From assembly GCF_038396675.1 (NCBI RefSeq), contig NC_088924.1, positions 29,861,501 through 29,925,500 on the forward strand: a stretch of 64,000 bases of DNA. The letters run 5' to 3'. This DNA comes from Hydra vulgaris (lineage: Eukaryota; Cnidaria; Hydrozoa; Anthoathecata; Hydridae). Under the pieces are notes generated by a model that was given only the letters and a program-made list of their open reading frames with translations, made no database searches and was not told where the DNA came from. Position numbers and translations under genes: made by a program. Positions 47,720-59,809 of the stretch are shown piece by piece. Every line of letters starts with the position of its first letter. Position 1 is the stretch's first letter.

Positions 47720-48922
47720 AGATTTTAGTTTTACCATTTAACTTCAAATAAAAGTTATAAAAATGACAAAAGAAGAAGACGTTTAAAAATATTTTGCACA
47801 GATTTTATGGAAAATCAAAATTCAATAGCAAAAAAGTTGTAAACACATTTCTACATCTTTAGTCATGTTGTTTAAGGTTTTTCCTAAACAAAATCAATCA
47901 AATGCAAATCTGGTAATGGAGGAAAAAAGGTTTTTCAAGACATAAAGCAAGTTAAAAAACTGGTTCACAGTTTTAAAGAAAAAAATTTAATAAAGAAAAA
48001 AATTTAATAAAGAAGTATTTATTGAGGAAATATCTAATATCAATTAGGCTTTTTCTATTAAAAAAATTATGATGTCAATTAATCCATGAAATTCATTTTT
48101 AAAACATTTGATGATATCTTAGATTGACGATCTTCCTACCTAAGATAATGAAATACCTAAATCTATTTCAGTAAAAAGCAAACTTTTTAAAAAGTTTTTA
48201 AAATGCAACACCGATACTAAAAATAACTGATTCTCAAAATTTAAATTTTGTAGAAACAAAGTCAGCGACTTGTTAAAATTTAGTAAAACGTACTTTATAA
48301 CATATTTTAATAATAATCTAGACAATTTAAAGTGGGAAAATGAAAATCATTATCCCTGTACAAAGCAGGGGCGGATTCAGCACTTTTTAAAATTTGAGAT
48401 GACTAAATTTTAGAACGTAGAAAGTCAAAAATATTTATATGTTTATACTTATGTCAAAGAAGGATGCTTTGCATAAAATTGCGAAAAATTGGAGCCTGGC
48501 AACAAAAAATCTTTAGAATTTTAGCCTCCCTGCCCCAAACGTTAGAGCAACAAATTAATGAAAAAAATTTTTTATACTACTCTCAACTTAATTTATTTTC
48601 ATCGATAAATTTTAAATTTCATAGTATTATCTCTGAGCGTCCAAAAATTATGACCATATAAAGTTTGCCACCCCCCCCCCCTCCACCTTCTCAATTTTAG
48701 GAGATAGCAAATTTTATATGTTATAATTTTTGAATGTTAAGAGATTATTGTATGAAATTTAAAATTTATCAATGAATATAAATTCAGTTAAAAATAGTAA
48801 AAAAAAAATATTTATCTACTTGTTCCTCTAATAATAATACATAAGAATATCAAAAGGAAAAGCACTACAAAATTAACGATATTAATGCAACAACCACTGT
48901 TTAAAACTTGTACTAGTAATTA
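47720..48922. other. No confident gene; one hAT-like end at 48367
   Basis: Plus-strand text at 47930-48110 is protein-like in scraps (NQSNANLVMEEKRF, EVFIEEISN) but unrecognised and frame-broken. CAGGGGCGGATTCAGCA at 48367 resembles a hAT-type TIR; no partner was found. Confidence 0.35.
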
Positions 48923-49092
48923 AAGAACAATTTAATCCTAATTGATGACTTGACATAATAACTAACAAATAAATTTGTTAGTCATGACAAACAAATAAAT
49001 CATCATGACTAACAGTAAATTATTAGTTATGATTAACAAATAAATTTGTTTGTCATGATACCAAGTTATCAATTAGGATTAAATTATTCTTT
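48923..49092. mobile_element. 170-bp fold-back MITE
   Basis: AAAGAACAATTTAATCCTAA at 48923 mirrors AAAGAATAATTTAATCCTAA on the minus strand from 49092 (31-bp TIR with two differences). The interior repeats AACAAATAAATTTGTT and GTCATGA words that also fold back. Confidence 0.8.
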
Positions 49093-49431
49093 GATGATAT
49101 TAATTAATAAAGATCTTTCTGGATATTGGTGGTATTTTCTAAATCAAATTGTCTAATACAAGATAAAGCGCCAAGATTGACGTTGTTAAATCTTTTGTTA
49201 AAGGCCTTAGAGTAAAGTTTTTACACCGTTTTTTTGTATGTAATAATAATTATTAATAACAATATAAACATTCATTCTATTAACTTTTGTAAACAAAAGT
49301 TGAGTTAAAATTAATTAAATTTTGATTATATGTTTTACGCAGCTAAAAAAAATAATAAATTAACCTCCCAGAAACCATTTTAAAGCTTTATATGGCATTT
49401 GAAATCATGAAAAAAAATTAGGGCGTGAATT

Positions 49432-49439
49432 TATAAATA
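49432..49439 (+). promoter_or_regulatory. TATA-like box of the ATPase gene
   Basis: TATAAATA about 100 bp before the ATG at 49537, followed at about 30 bp by a locally GC-richer stretch (GCGCTTTCGTAGTTGCGAAG) that would hold the start of transcription. Position is the only evidence. 49093-49430 shows nothing else. Confidence 0.45.
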
Positions 49440-49536
49440 TACTGAGCGCTTTCGTAGTTGCGAAGAGCAGTCGAAGATATCGTTTTCATAGATTTAGAAA
49501 AAAAAAAGCTGAAGAAAAACTTAAATATTTACAACT

Positions 49537-51295
49537 ATGGCAGATCCAGGGGAATTGGAATTAAAAGGAGTAAGAAACTAGTACACTTTTAAAAAAAAGC
49601 ATTATGTTACGTTAGTTACAATAACAAATTTTTTTATTTTATTTTGTACTATAAAATTTACTTGGTGCAATTTGCATAAAACATTACCTATTAAGCATAT
49701 GCTATTTATAATATAGATAAGTTTATATGCATAAACTTATCTATTGTATTTATACTTTGATCCCTTTGCTTAGGGAGAAACCAGTATAAACAAAATAGTT
49801 TAAACCGATTAAGTTAAATATAACTTAACGCATCAGCACTTACATAATACTATAATGCACAATATTTAAGAAACAGTTTAGTAAGAATCGATTTTTTGAA
49901 AATTCTAAGGTGCCTTTTAATTCTCAAAATCTATTATTTGTGTTATCATAAATTTTAAAGGAATTATCTATAAAATTTTCTAAATTATTTTCTCACTAAA
50001 CAAATAATTTTCCAAAACTTTAAGTCTTTGTTGCATTTAAACTAATGTCATTTATTTGCCAAGATTATGGAAATAATAACCATAAAATAAACCAAGATTA
50101 TGGGAATAGATTAGTTCATAGTTTTAGACATAGCAATACTTTATTTTTTGTTTTTATTAAATTTTTAATACCAGATGTTAATAATGAGAGTTGTTTACAA
50201 ATCCAGAAATATTGCTATTTATAAGCAATACTTATGATTATATAAATATTGACAAAGGCCTCAGAATGAAATTTTTTTGTAAGGCCTAGACCACAGACAC
50301 CTTGCAATCAAAAACTATGTGTAACTGATAACACATATAAAAGTTATGTATAACTATGATATAGCATAGTGCTGCAAGACCAAAATAAATATCAATAAAC
50401 CAACTATATAACTCTAAATTATCTATAAATTTTATTTTTAAAACTCTAGTGATTTGCATAATCATTAAAATCACTTTGATAGTACAAAACTTTAAAAATG
50501 GTTATATACTTTAATAACTTTATCTGAACTTAAGAGTTTAAAGTATATTTGTATATTTGGATTTTAAAAAATAATAAAGTTGCATGGTGTTTTATTTGAC
50601 TGCCTTCAAATGCACACTAATCTGTTAAAAATTATGCATACTGTCGTACAGAATACTATAGATAGAGATACAGCATGCTATAGCATATATTTTCAAATGA
50701 TGTATATTCACCTACAGTATATTAAAAAGTATTTCAATGTTTTGCAACTCAGGTGAAAAAATGTATTACATTGAATTATTTAGTTGATAATTTTGTTATA
50801 ATGTGTTCAAAAACTAAATGTGTATAACTAAAGAATTGTTATGTATTAATTAAATCAGCAGATTACAATAGCAGGGTCAATTTAACAGTCGGACATCGCT
50901 GCCCCTCAGACTATTTTTGAGACCTTCTAGAAGAGGGCAACAAACCATTGTTGATTTATTCATTAAAAATGTGAAATGGTTGGTTGCCCCCATAAATCAG
51001 ATCTCAAAAACAGTTCGGGAAGCAGCAATGTTTGACCTTTAAATTGAGCCCTGAAATAAACAGAAATATAAAAAAATACAAACTCTTTTTATAATTTAAA
51101 ATATATTTATACTTAAATATAATTTGATTATATTTTTTGTTGTTATCAAGTTTTGAAAGTTTTTTGAGTTGTTATAAATATATGTTCTTAATTTTTTTCT
51201 AGAATGCAGATAGCTATTCTGTTATTACAAAAAAAACTACTAAAAAAAGTCAAAAAAAGACTAAAATGGATGACCTTAAAAAAGAATTAGAAATG
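49537..51295 (+). CDS. Na+/K+-ATPase alpha subunit, exons 1 and 2 (gene continues beyond the window)
   Basis: P-type cation pump of the plasma membrane; only the cytosolic N-terminus is here. Exon 1, 49537-49569: ATG and [11 protein letters not shown], donor GTAAGA. Exon 2, 51203-51295, after [31 protein letters not shown] then [11 protein letters not shown], donor GTAAGT. Both introns are phase 0. The lysine-rich tail followed by M-D-(D/E)-L-K-K-E-(L/V)-x-M is the hallmark of alpha subunits just before the D-D-H-K block, which should open exon 3. I did not find exon 3 downstream, so intron 2 would be at least 12.7 kb and would hold the transposons of 51.3-64 kb. Intron 1 is 1633 bp and holds a MITE. 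The identification rests on 42 residues but the match is specific. It is the only host gene in the window. Confidence 0.75.
50872..51053. mobile_element. 182-bp MITE in intron 1 of the ATPase gene
   Basis: CAGGGTCAATTTAACAGTCG at 50872 mirrors CAGGGCTCAATTTAAAGGTC on the minus strand from 51053; similarity runs about 55 bp inward (CATTGCTGC, TTTTTGAGA). CAGGG ends suggest hAT type. No 8-bp duplication was seen. Confidence 0.75.
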
Positions 51296-51318
51296 GTAAG
51301 TGTTATAAATACAAGTAG

Positions 51319-51700
<382 letters not shown>

Positions 51701-51711
51701 TATATATATAC

Positions 51712-51797
<86 letters not shown>
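51701..51797. repeat. (TA)n microsatellite
   Basis: Right-hand continuation of the tract split by the MITE. From 51800 to 53160 only AT-rich intron-like sequence is seen. Confidence 0.95.
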
Positions 51798-51800
<3 letters not shown>

Positions 51801-53439
51801 GCCTTGTTTTAAATAAAAAAATGCTTAACGCAATAGCCTAATGTGAATTTGATGTTATAAAAGTCTCTTTATTTTTTTATTTTTTAAAGACATTAATTTT
51901 TTTAATTACTGCAATAATATTAATTACCGCAAAACGAGTTAAATATTAATTAACTTCTTTTTTATTATTACTATAAGGGAATGTTTTTTTTCTTTAATTT
52001 TTTTTAATAGTAATTTATTAAATTTAATATCAGATTTTTAAAAATGTTTGATATTAAAAAATTTCTTTCTTTTCTTGACATTTGCTTAAATGAATTAAAA
52101 TATGTTAAATTTTTGAATTTTTAAATGATTATATCTCAAATTTCCAATTGCGACTTTCCAACTACAAATGATTTTTTTACTTTATTTATTAACAGTTTAT
52201 TATTTTTATTAACAATTTTGTTGTGAAAGCAAAGATTATTTTTCCAAGCATCATTTATTAAAATGATATCGCTGTATATGTCATTTATTAAAAAATAATT
52301 GCTGCGATTTAACTTGCATTTTAATAAAAGTTTAACTTACGTTTTGTGCAAATTTTTGATGCAGCCGTTTATTTAAAATTTAATTTTGAGTAATAAATAA
52401 TGTTTAGGAAGAAAAACAGAAAAAAGAAATTGCGATAAAAATGAGCTAATTTTTTTATAAAATAATAAATAAAATTTAAATATTGAACAATATTTAGTAA
52501 TATTTTTAAATAAATTTGACAGTTAAGTTAAACCCAAGCATTAACTTTAATTTTAATAAACTTGAATATATTTTATAAATCAAAATTAAGTTAAACATTT
52601 TTTAAATCTAAATTGAATTAAATACTTTTTTTATCAGAATAAAATTATATTTTTTTATAAAGTTAGTTTTAAATTAAATTATATATTTTTTATCAGAATT
52701 AAGTTATATTATTATGATCTTTGCTTCAAGCTTAAAGCATTAGCGTTTTCTAAGCGAAAGAATCAATCATTACAATTAAATAAAAATAAAATATAAATTT
52801 TTAATTTTATATTACGATATTACTTTTAGTACAATATTACTCTTAGTAATACGTTCATATTGATGATAAAATGCGTTATTTTTAAAGAATATTGAATTGT
52901 TATTGTAAAAAACTGTAAAGCAACAATAACACAAACTGCAAAGTTTAGAGCTTTTGTTAATATAAAACAACTTTGTGACGCTATTCATGTTGCTGTTTTA
53001 TAAAGTTAAGTTTTTATAACATAAAACACATTTAAAATAAAACAAATTAAATAAATAGAAATGTTTTAGAAAAAAAAAATGTATACGCATGCATATCTGT
53101 AGATCAAACGAGTAAGGTCGAAGCAAAAAAACATTACCACCTATACCACATACATACGATATACAGTAGCGTGCAAAAGTAACCGGACAAGAGCATAGCT
53201 CGAGAAAACTTTTGAATGAAAAGTCCAATTTCTTTCAAATTTTCACTGAAATGTTGAAAAATTGATTACAAATCTCAAAACAAATGAGTTTTTACTAAAT
53301 CTAAGCAATCTAATCTTAAAAGTTCATTTAATTAAAATTTGTGCGTGCTAAAGTATCCAGACAGAAAAAAAACTTGAATTAGATTTTTTTTAAACATTTT
53401 TTAAAATGGAAATGCTTTTTATTTTAAAGTAAATTGCTT

Positions 53440-54235
53440 TAGTACTTTGTCGGGAAGCCCTTAGCATTGATTACTGCTTGACAGTGACAAGGCATTGAGT
53501 CCACCAGTTTCATAATCACAATAATTTTGATTTTTCCCCATTCTTGTTTCAGAGTATTCAATAAATCACATTTACTTGTTGGTTTTTGACCTGAAATTTG
53601 TCGATCACATAGACATTCAATAGAATTAAGGTCAAGAATTTCGATTAATTGAAAGTCCTGACCTTAATTAACTTACTAACTAATGCTATTCGATTAATCG
53701 AATTTCTTTGCTTTTGAAAATGTTTTTCGCAAGGGTTGAAGTGTGCTTTGGGTTATTGTTCTGCTTAAACATCCTTCTTTGAAGCATTTTTTCTTTAGCA
53801 TGTGTAGCATAACATCCTTTATACATATTTTTGTCCATTTTGCCATCAATCAAATGAATAGGACCAATACAATCTCTATTCAAGTTAGCCCAGTTCATAA
53901 CGTTTCGACCTCTCTGCTTTACTGTTAGTAGCTAGTATTTAGGATCGTTTTTATGGCTTTTTGGTCGACGGACATATCTAATATTATCAGATCCAAATAA
54001 CATAAACTTAAATTCATCACTAAAAAGTACTTTCAATCACTGTTCTCTTGCCCAATTCAAATGTTCATTAGCAAATCTTAAGCATGCTTTTCAATACATT
54101 ATATAAATAAAAAGTTTCTTTGTAGGACGTCATCCAAATAGATTTGCAGATCTCACAAGATGTTTGATTGTGTTAACACTACATTTTACATTATAAAGTT
54201 CTTTAATTTTAGCATTTACCAAGACATTTTGTGTG
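53440..54235 (-). pseudogene. Tc1/mariner-type transposase, N-terminally incomplete, broken
   Basis: Minus-strand text from 54235: KVLFSDEFKFMLFGSDN with a D in the V-L-F-S-D-E block (about 54030), YVRRPKSHKNDPKY, frame 53898-53686 MNWANLNRDCIGPIHLIDGK, then FKQNNNPKHTSTLAKNIFKS, and C-terminal text to 53440. The Asp usual in Q-D-N-D-P-K-H is Asn here, and stops and frameshifts separate the pieces. The helix-turn-helix N-terminus is missing because the right side of the element is an inverted copy of the left. Confidence 0.8.
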
Positions 54236-54264
54236 GATTATTTTTCATGGCTCGAGGATGGATA

Positions 54265-54530
54265 TTTTAGCAGGGTAATGACCCAAATAACACTTCAACC
54301 CTTATAAAAGACATTTTCAAAAACAAAAAATTCAATTAATGGAATAGGCATTGCAAAGTCCTGACCATAATTCTATTGAACATCTATGGGAACACATAGA
54401 TTGATAAATTTCAGGTTGAAAACCATCAAGTAAACGTGATTTATTGAATATTTTGAAACAAGAATAGGGAAAAATCAAAATTATTTTGATTATGAAGTTG
54501 GTAACCAATGCTATGGGCTGTGTGACAAAG
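54265..54530 (+). pseudogene. Inverted second copy of the Tc1 transposase C-terminus
   Basis: Plus-strand text QGNDPNNTSTLIKDIFKNKK (54271 on) and then scraps matching S-P-D-L-N-P-I-E-x-L-W and LLNILKQEWGKIKII. It corresponds to minus-strand 53775-53440 and lies in the right arm of the fold-back. Confidence 0.75.
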
Positions 54531-55419
54531 TACTAAAGCAATTTACTTTAAGATAAAGCATTTTCAATTAAAAAAATGTTTAAAAAGAAATCTAATTCAA
54601 GTTTTTTTTTCCTGTTTAAATACTTTTGCACGCGCAAATTTTAATTAAATGAACTTTTAAAATTAGATTGCTTAGATCTAGTAAAAATTTGTTTTTAGAT
54701 TTGTTCATTTGTTTTTAGATTTGTAATCTATTTTTCAACATTTCAGTGAAAATTTGAAAGAAATTGGACTTTTCATTCAAAAGTTATCTCAAGTTATGCT
54801 CTTGTCTGGTTACTTTTGCACGCTACTGTATACCACATACATACAATATACATACAATACTACATTTTTTATAATTTATTGCTATTACTATTAAAATTCT
54901 TAGAATAATAAACGTACCATTAAAAATTTAATTATAAATAATTTTTTCATTCAAATAGTTTTTAAGTTTATGTTTTCATTTAAGTTTTTCATTCAATTTT
55001 TTTCGTTCAAATTTTTTTGTAACAAAAATTGAGAAAAAAATTTGGTTTAATAAATCGATTTATATTTCATTAAGTTTAAGTATATGCTTAAATTATTTTT
55101 TTTGAAAAAAAATTTCCTTAAACGCCGTTTTTTGTAAGAATCAGGCAAATTCCTGAATCTGTGGAAGTGACCTCCTCCAAATTGCTTGAATTTTTTATAT
55201 ATTGATCAGAATATAGAGAAAACCTGTTGGGGAAAAGTTTTTGAATCCATTTTTTTGGCAAGGCAAAAAGCTGCACAAAACTTTTGTAGTTAATATCAGA
55301 CATAACCCAAAAGCTCTCTCCAAAAAATATAAAAAAGTTGTGTGACACTGTGCAGTGGGCAATTATCATAATTCAAAAGTACAAAAACATTCAGTTTTGT
55401 TAATTAATATAGTTGTTAA

Positions 55420-55557
55420 TATATATAATAATAATAAATATAATAATAATAAATAATATAGTTAATAATAAATAATAATAAATAATATAGTTAATAATAA
55501 ATAATAATAAATAATATATATAATAATAATAAATATAATAATAATAAATAATATAGT
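55420..55557. repeat. (AAT)n-type microsatellite
   Basis: Units of AATAATAAATAAT and AATATAGTT repeat up to the 5' border of the LINE. 54840-55419 shows no gene. Confidence 0.95.
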
Positions 55558-57994
55558 TGTTGTCGGTCACTTTAATGCTCACCACTCTGAATGGCTTGGC
55601 TCTAGTGTCAGTGACTCTGCAGGCATTAAAGCCCACAACTTTTGCCTTTCTCAATCCCTAACTCAAATAGTCAGCTTTCCAACTCGCTTTCCTGACAACC
55701 CTAATCATTTACCTTCTCTACTCGACTTATGTCTTGTTTCTGATCCTAGTCAGTGCTCAGTTTCTCCACATTCACCCTTAGGTGCTTCTGATCACAGTTT
55801 GATCTCTTTAAAACTAATATCTCATTCTTCTTCATCACCTGAATACCCCTATTATCGAACCTCTTACAACTACAGTAAAGCTGACTGGGATTCTTTCCGT
55901 GATTTTCTTTGTGATGGCCCTTGGGTAGAAATCTTTCAACTTCCTGTCGACAAATGTGCTTCTTACATAACTTCGTGGATTCAGGCTGGCATGGAATGTT
56001 TTATTCCCTCTCGACGATTTCAGGTCAAGCCTCACTCTCCTCCATGGTTTTCCTCACACTGTGCTGCTGCGATTGCCAATCGAAACCGTTACTTCCATAT
56101 TTATCAGCAAAACAATTCTCCAGAAAACAGACGTCTGTTTATTACTGCTAGAAACAACTGTAAAAAGGTTTTGTCTAACACCAAAACCCGCTATTCTCAG
56201 GTCATGAAATCTCGTATCTCATCTCAAAAATTAGGCTCTCGTGACTTCTGGAGAATCTTTAATAATATCAATAATAAGGGCAAATCTATAATTCCACCTC
56301 TCTTGTATGGTTCAGACTTTGTCACCTCACCTAAAGACAAAGCCGAACTGTTTGCTAAAAACTTTTCATCAATATCATCTCTTGATTCCACTAATTGCGT
56401 TCTACCTGATATTGCCAACAAACAGGTTGATCCATTGCTTGACATTCATATCACTCCAGCATCTGTATCTAAAGTGATCTCCTGCCTAGACTCTTCTACA
56501 GCTTGTGGCCCAGACAACATACCTGTTATTGTCTTGCAGAAGTGCTCTCCGGAGCTGTCGTCTATACTCTCAAAACTATTCAACAAGTGCTCATCAGAGT
56601 CTTGTTTTCCAGCCTGCTGGAAAGCCGCATCTATTATCCCTATCTTCAAAAATTCTGGGGAGCGATCTGATTCGTCTAACTACCGTCCCATAAGTCTTCT
56701 TCCTATCATAAGCAAGGTTTTTGAATCTTTAATTAACAAACACTTAATTTCTCATCTTGAATCTAATAACTTACTTTCTGACCATCAATATGGATTTCGA
56801 TCTTCTCGTTCTACAGCTGATTTGCTAACAGTAATAACTGACAGGTTTTATCGTGCATTAGATGAAGGTGGAGAGGTTAAGGCCATCGCTCTTGACATTT
56901 CAAAAGCGTTTGATAAAGTTTGGCATGCTGGTCTTCTCCATAAGCTTTCTTTTTATGGTGTATCCGGCAACATCTTTAAGATCATTGAATCCTTCCTTTC
57001 CAATCGTAGCATAAAAGGTGTCCTCGATGGACAACACTCTTCTTCTTATTCTGTAACTTCAGGGGTTCCTCAAGGTTCTATCCTTGGCCCTATACTCTTT
57101 TTAATTTACATTAACGATCTTACAGATATTCTCACATCTAAGGTGGCATTGTTTGCTGATGATACTACCATTTATTCTTGTCGTGATAAGAAACCAACAC
57201 CCTCTGATTGCCTGGAGGGGGCATTTGAGCTTGAAAAGGATCTCACTTCTGCTACAGCATGGGGCTCACAGTGGCTGGTGAACTTTAATTCAGATAAAAC
57301 TCAATTTTTTTCAGCCAATCGTTATCGCAATAATTTAGACCTTCCTATATTTATGAACGGTGATGTACTCGATGAGTCACCTACTCTTCATCTTCTAGGA
57401 TTAACTCTTACTTCCAATCTTTCTTGGAAACCATATATCAAATCGGTTGCAAAATTAGCATCTGCTAAGGTTGCATCTCTTTATCGAGCTCGCCACTTTC
57501 TTACTCTGGATTCTATTCTCTATCTCTATAAATCTCAAATCCGGCCTTGTATGGAATACTGTTGCCATATCTGGGGCGGATCTTCTAATGATGCCCTTTC
57601 TCTTTTAGACAAGGTGCAAAAACGCATTGTAAACATAGTTGGACCTGCTCTTGCAGCCAACCTTCAACCATTATCACATCGTCGTAATGTTGCTTCTCTT
57701 TCTCTTTTCTACAAATACTATAATGGGCACTGCTCTAAAGAGCTAGCGTCTCTTGTGCCATCTACTAAAATTCATTCTCGTGTTACTCGTCATTCAATTA
57801 AGTGTCATCCTTTTTCTGTGACTGTTCCTAAGTGCTCCAAAAACGCTTATTCGTCTAGTTTTTTTCCTCGAACATCAGTTCTTTGGAATTCGCTTCCTTC
57901 ATCTTGCTTTCCTGATTCATATAATTTGCAATCTTTTAAATCGTCCGTCAATCGTTATCTTGCTCTACAACCTTCATCTTTTCTCTTACAGTAA
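55556..57994 (+). CDS. LINE ORF2 (endonuclease end plus reverse transcriptase), Jockey-like
   Basis: The same frame is open from about 55556; the first ATG is at 55799 and gives 731 aa. Before it lie GHFNAHHSEWLGSS and LLDLCLVSDPSQCS, then LGASDHSLISL, the end of an APE-type endonuclease. The usual catalytic G-D-F-N reads GHFN. RT blocks, numbered from 55799: CGPDNIPVIVLQKCSPEL (about 235-252), SSNYRPISLLPIISKVFESL (about 300-319), YGFRSSRSTADLL, IALDISKAFDKVWHAGLLHK (about 364-383), [20 protein letters not shown] (about 419-438), catalytic ALFADDTTIYS (about 449-459), LLGLTLTSNLSWKPYI (about 531-546), YCCHIWGGSSNDALSLLDKV and a C-terminal RHSIKCHPF block. FADD is intact and there are no stops. 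It is dead for mobility because the endonuclease is truncated and altered, but it is the best-preserved LINE frame here and looks young. Confidence 0.9.
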   Translation, partial: VVVGHFNAHHSEWLGSSVSDSAGIKAHNFCLSQSLTQIVSFPTRFPDNPNHLPSLLDLCLVSDPSQCSVSPHSPLGASDHSLISLKLISHSSSSPEYPYYRTSYNYSKADWDSFRDFLCDGPWVEIFQLPVDKCASYITSWIQAGMECFIPSRRFQVKPHSPPWFSSHCAAAIANRNRYFHIYQQNNSPENRRLFITARNNCKKVLSNTKTRYSQVMKSRISSQKLGSRDFWRIFNNINNKGKSIIPPLLYGSDFVTSPKDKAELFAKNFSSISSLDSTNCVLPDIANKQVDPLLDIHITPASVSKVISCLDSSTACGPDNIPVIVLQKCSPELSSILSKLFNKCSSESCFPACWKAASIIPIFKNSGERSDSSNYRPISLLPIISKVFESLINKHLISHLESNNLLSDHQYGFRSSRSTADLLTVITDRFYRALDEGGEVKAIALDISKAFDKVWHAGLLHKLSFYGVSGNIFKIIESFLSNRSIKGVLDGQHSSSYSVTSGVPQGSILGPILFLIYINDLTDILTSKVALFADDTTIYSCRDKKPTPSDCLEGAFELEKDLTSATAWGSQWLVNFNSDKTQFFSANRYRNNLDLPIFMNGDVLDESPTLHLLGLTLTSNLSWKPYIKSVAKLASAKVASLYRARHFLTLDSILYLYKSQIRPCMEYCCHIWGGSSNDALSLLDKVQKRIVNIVGPALAANLQPLSHRRNVASLSLFYKYYNGHCSKELASLVPSTKIHSRVTRHSIKCHPFSVTVPKCSKNAYSSSFFPRTSVLWNSLPSSCFPDSYNLQSFKSSVNRYLALQPSSFLLQ

Positions 57995-58065
57995 CTTCCA
58001 ACTTTAATTAGTAGCTGCTTGCAGCCTTGTTGGAAGCGAAGATGTTTAAAAAAAAAAAAAAAAAT
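55556..58065 (+). mobile_element. Jockey-like LINE, 5'-truncated, poly(A) tail
   Basis: Starts abruptly in the endonuclease domain at an (AAT)n tract. It holds one open frame to 57994, a short 3' UTR (GTAGCTGCTTGCAGCCTTGT) and an A17 run at 58049-58065. Its G+C (about 40%) is well above its surroundings. Confidence 0.88.
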
Positions 58066-59800
58066 TTAAATGGGAGTTAATTCTAACGGCAAAGTGTTGC
58101 ACACGATTTTTCTTTCAGGATTTGTAAGTATCGTAGGTATTGAGTCTAAAAATAAAAGAAAGTTATGTGATCCCTAAGGCCTATTTATAGATTAAGGCTT
58201 GAAATTGAAAAAAAATGTTATAGTATACTTACAAAAAGACCCATTATGGCAGAGGCTATGTTTTGTGAAAATGTAAACATGCCTAAATGTCGATACAACA
58301 TGGTTCTAACATAATTAAAAAAAATTGTGTCATTTTGTCACACACATGATATAACATGAATTAAAAACTGAACAAAAATTGAACAGCAAGAAAACTTTAT
58401 TGCTAATTAAATAAAACATAAGTCAAACATTTAATTGTAAAAAACCTCCTCTTTCCTTAAAACTGTGGCTGCGACAATGATTTTTTATCATCATTTCAAT
58501 CATTTGTGTTTATCTTGTTAGTTTTATCCTAAGATAAGGAGTTGATTTAAAGACATTTGTTGAATACATGAATTTACTGGTGGACGATGTTACTCTCGTT
58601 TGGATAAGAAAACTATTTTACTTAAGACTTGGATAAACGCTTTTGTTCCAAATACCACGCTATTAGTAAATATTTATTGAAAATTGTTTAAAGTATTTTA
58701 AGCATTTATTAACTATATTTTGTAAATTTAATTTTAGTAGTTATTAATATTTTAAATAATTATTATTTAAATGATTAAAAGCTTTAAACAATTTTTAATT
58801 AATATTTACATTTCATAATATATTTTTTACATATCGGGTAATATTTGTAAAATTAATAAAATAGTTTTATGTCTTCAAATAACTATTTCAACAAAAAAAA
58901 TGTTTATGTCTTGTATTCAAATAACTATTCCAACAAAAGAAATAGGCATTTAATAAATGTATTTAATATTATTTTAGTTTTAAAATTTTGATTTAAATAT
59001 TAGCAAATCTGTTCAATGAATTTTTACTAAAGGTTAATAATTTTTAAAGTGATTTTAAGGCGTCTTTTAAATTAATCATAATTAAAGGAGATATTATTAG
59101 ATAGGAGATATTATTAGATAGGAGATTTATTAGATAGGAGATTTATTAGATAGGAGATATTATTAGATCATAATTAAAGCGGTAAACATAATTTTTAAAA
59201 TGTTATATTTTTTCGATTAAAAAACGTATTATATTTTAAAAAACATACTTTTAAGAATATAGAGTATTTTTTTAGTTATTATGTATAATTTAAAAAATTA
59301 CGTTTAATAAATAAATTACATTTACTATGGGTTATTTTAAACAGATCGTAATAAAACCTTTATTAGCTTATTGTAATTGTTATTTTTATTATTTTAAAAG
59401 CCAAAAAAAAAAAAAAAAAAAGGAAAAGAAACAAAACTTTCTGAAAAAGTTTAAATTTTGTCTTTTCATTTTCCTCCAGTAAACTAAAATAGCAAAAGAT
59501 GAAAAGTTCATTCATTAAAAAATTAAATTTGCGTGATAGTTATTAACACTGAAAATTTTGACTTAAGTTTATTTATTATCAAAAGCAGTTTACTCTTAAT
59601 TGCCATAAAACAAAAGTTAACTTCACTCTGAATGAGAATTTTAAAATTGCTCCTATCTTTCAAAATAGCAAATTTATATACATTTCATTGTTATAAAATT
59701 TTGCAACAAGTTTTTAAAATGAGGTTTTGTAACGAGATTCTTTTTTTTTAAAACAAACATAACCAAAGGACAGTTTAGTCACGTAATTACGTAAAAAAGC
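58066..59800. other. AT-rich, no gene; 19-20-bp tandem repeat at 59085-59170
   Basis: Five units of the type AGGAGATATTATTAGAT / AGGAGATTTATTAGAT lie at 59085-59170. An A19 run is at 59403-59421. Nothing else is supportable. Confidence 0.7.
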
Positions 59801-59809
59801 AATTTCTTT

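Larger units (their letters stand above)
53164..54828. mobile_element. Tc1-type element converted to a fold-back (arms ~570-610 bp)
   Basis: CAGTAGCGTGCAAAAGTAAC at 53164 and its complement ending at 54828, flanked by TA on both sides. Arms 53164-53775 and about 54265-54828 are inverted copies of each other and both encode the C-terminal part of a Tc1 transposase, so the inverted repeats are far longer than normal Tc1 TIRs. A ~20-bp direct repeat (TACCACATACATAC) flanks the whole. Confidence 0.85.

Noticed and set aside
55320..55360. Another Transib-like end (CACTGTGCAGTGGGC near 55344)
   Set aside because: Only partial similarity to CACAGTGGGCC, no second block and no partner end nearby.
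55835..56693. Frames of 62-76 codons on both strands within the Jockey-like LINE
   Set aside because: Shadows of the 731-aa ORF in other frames.
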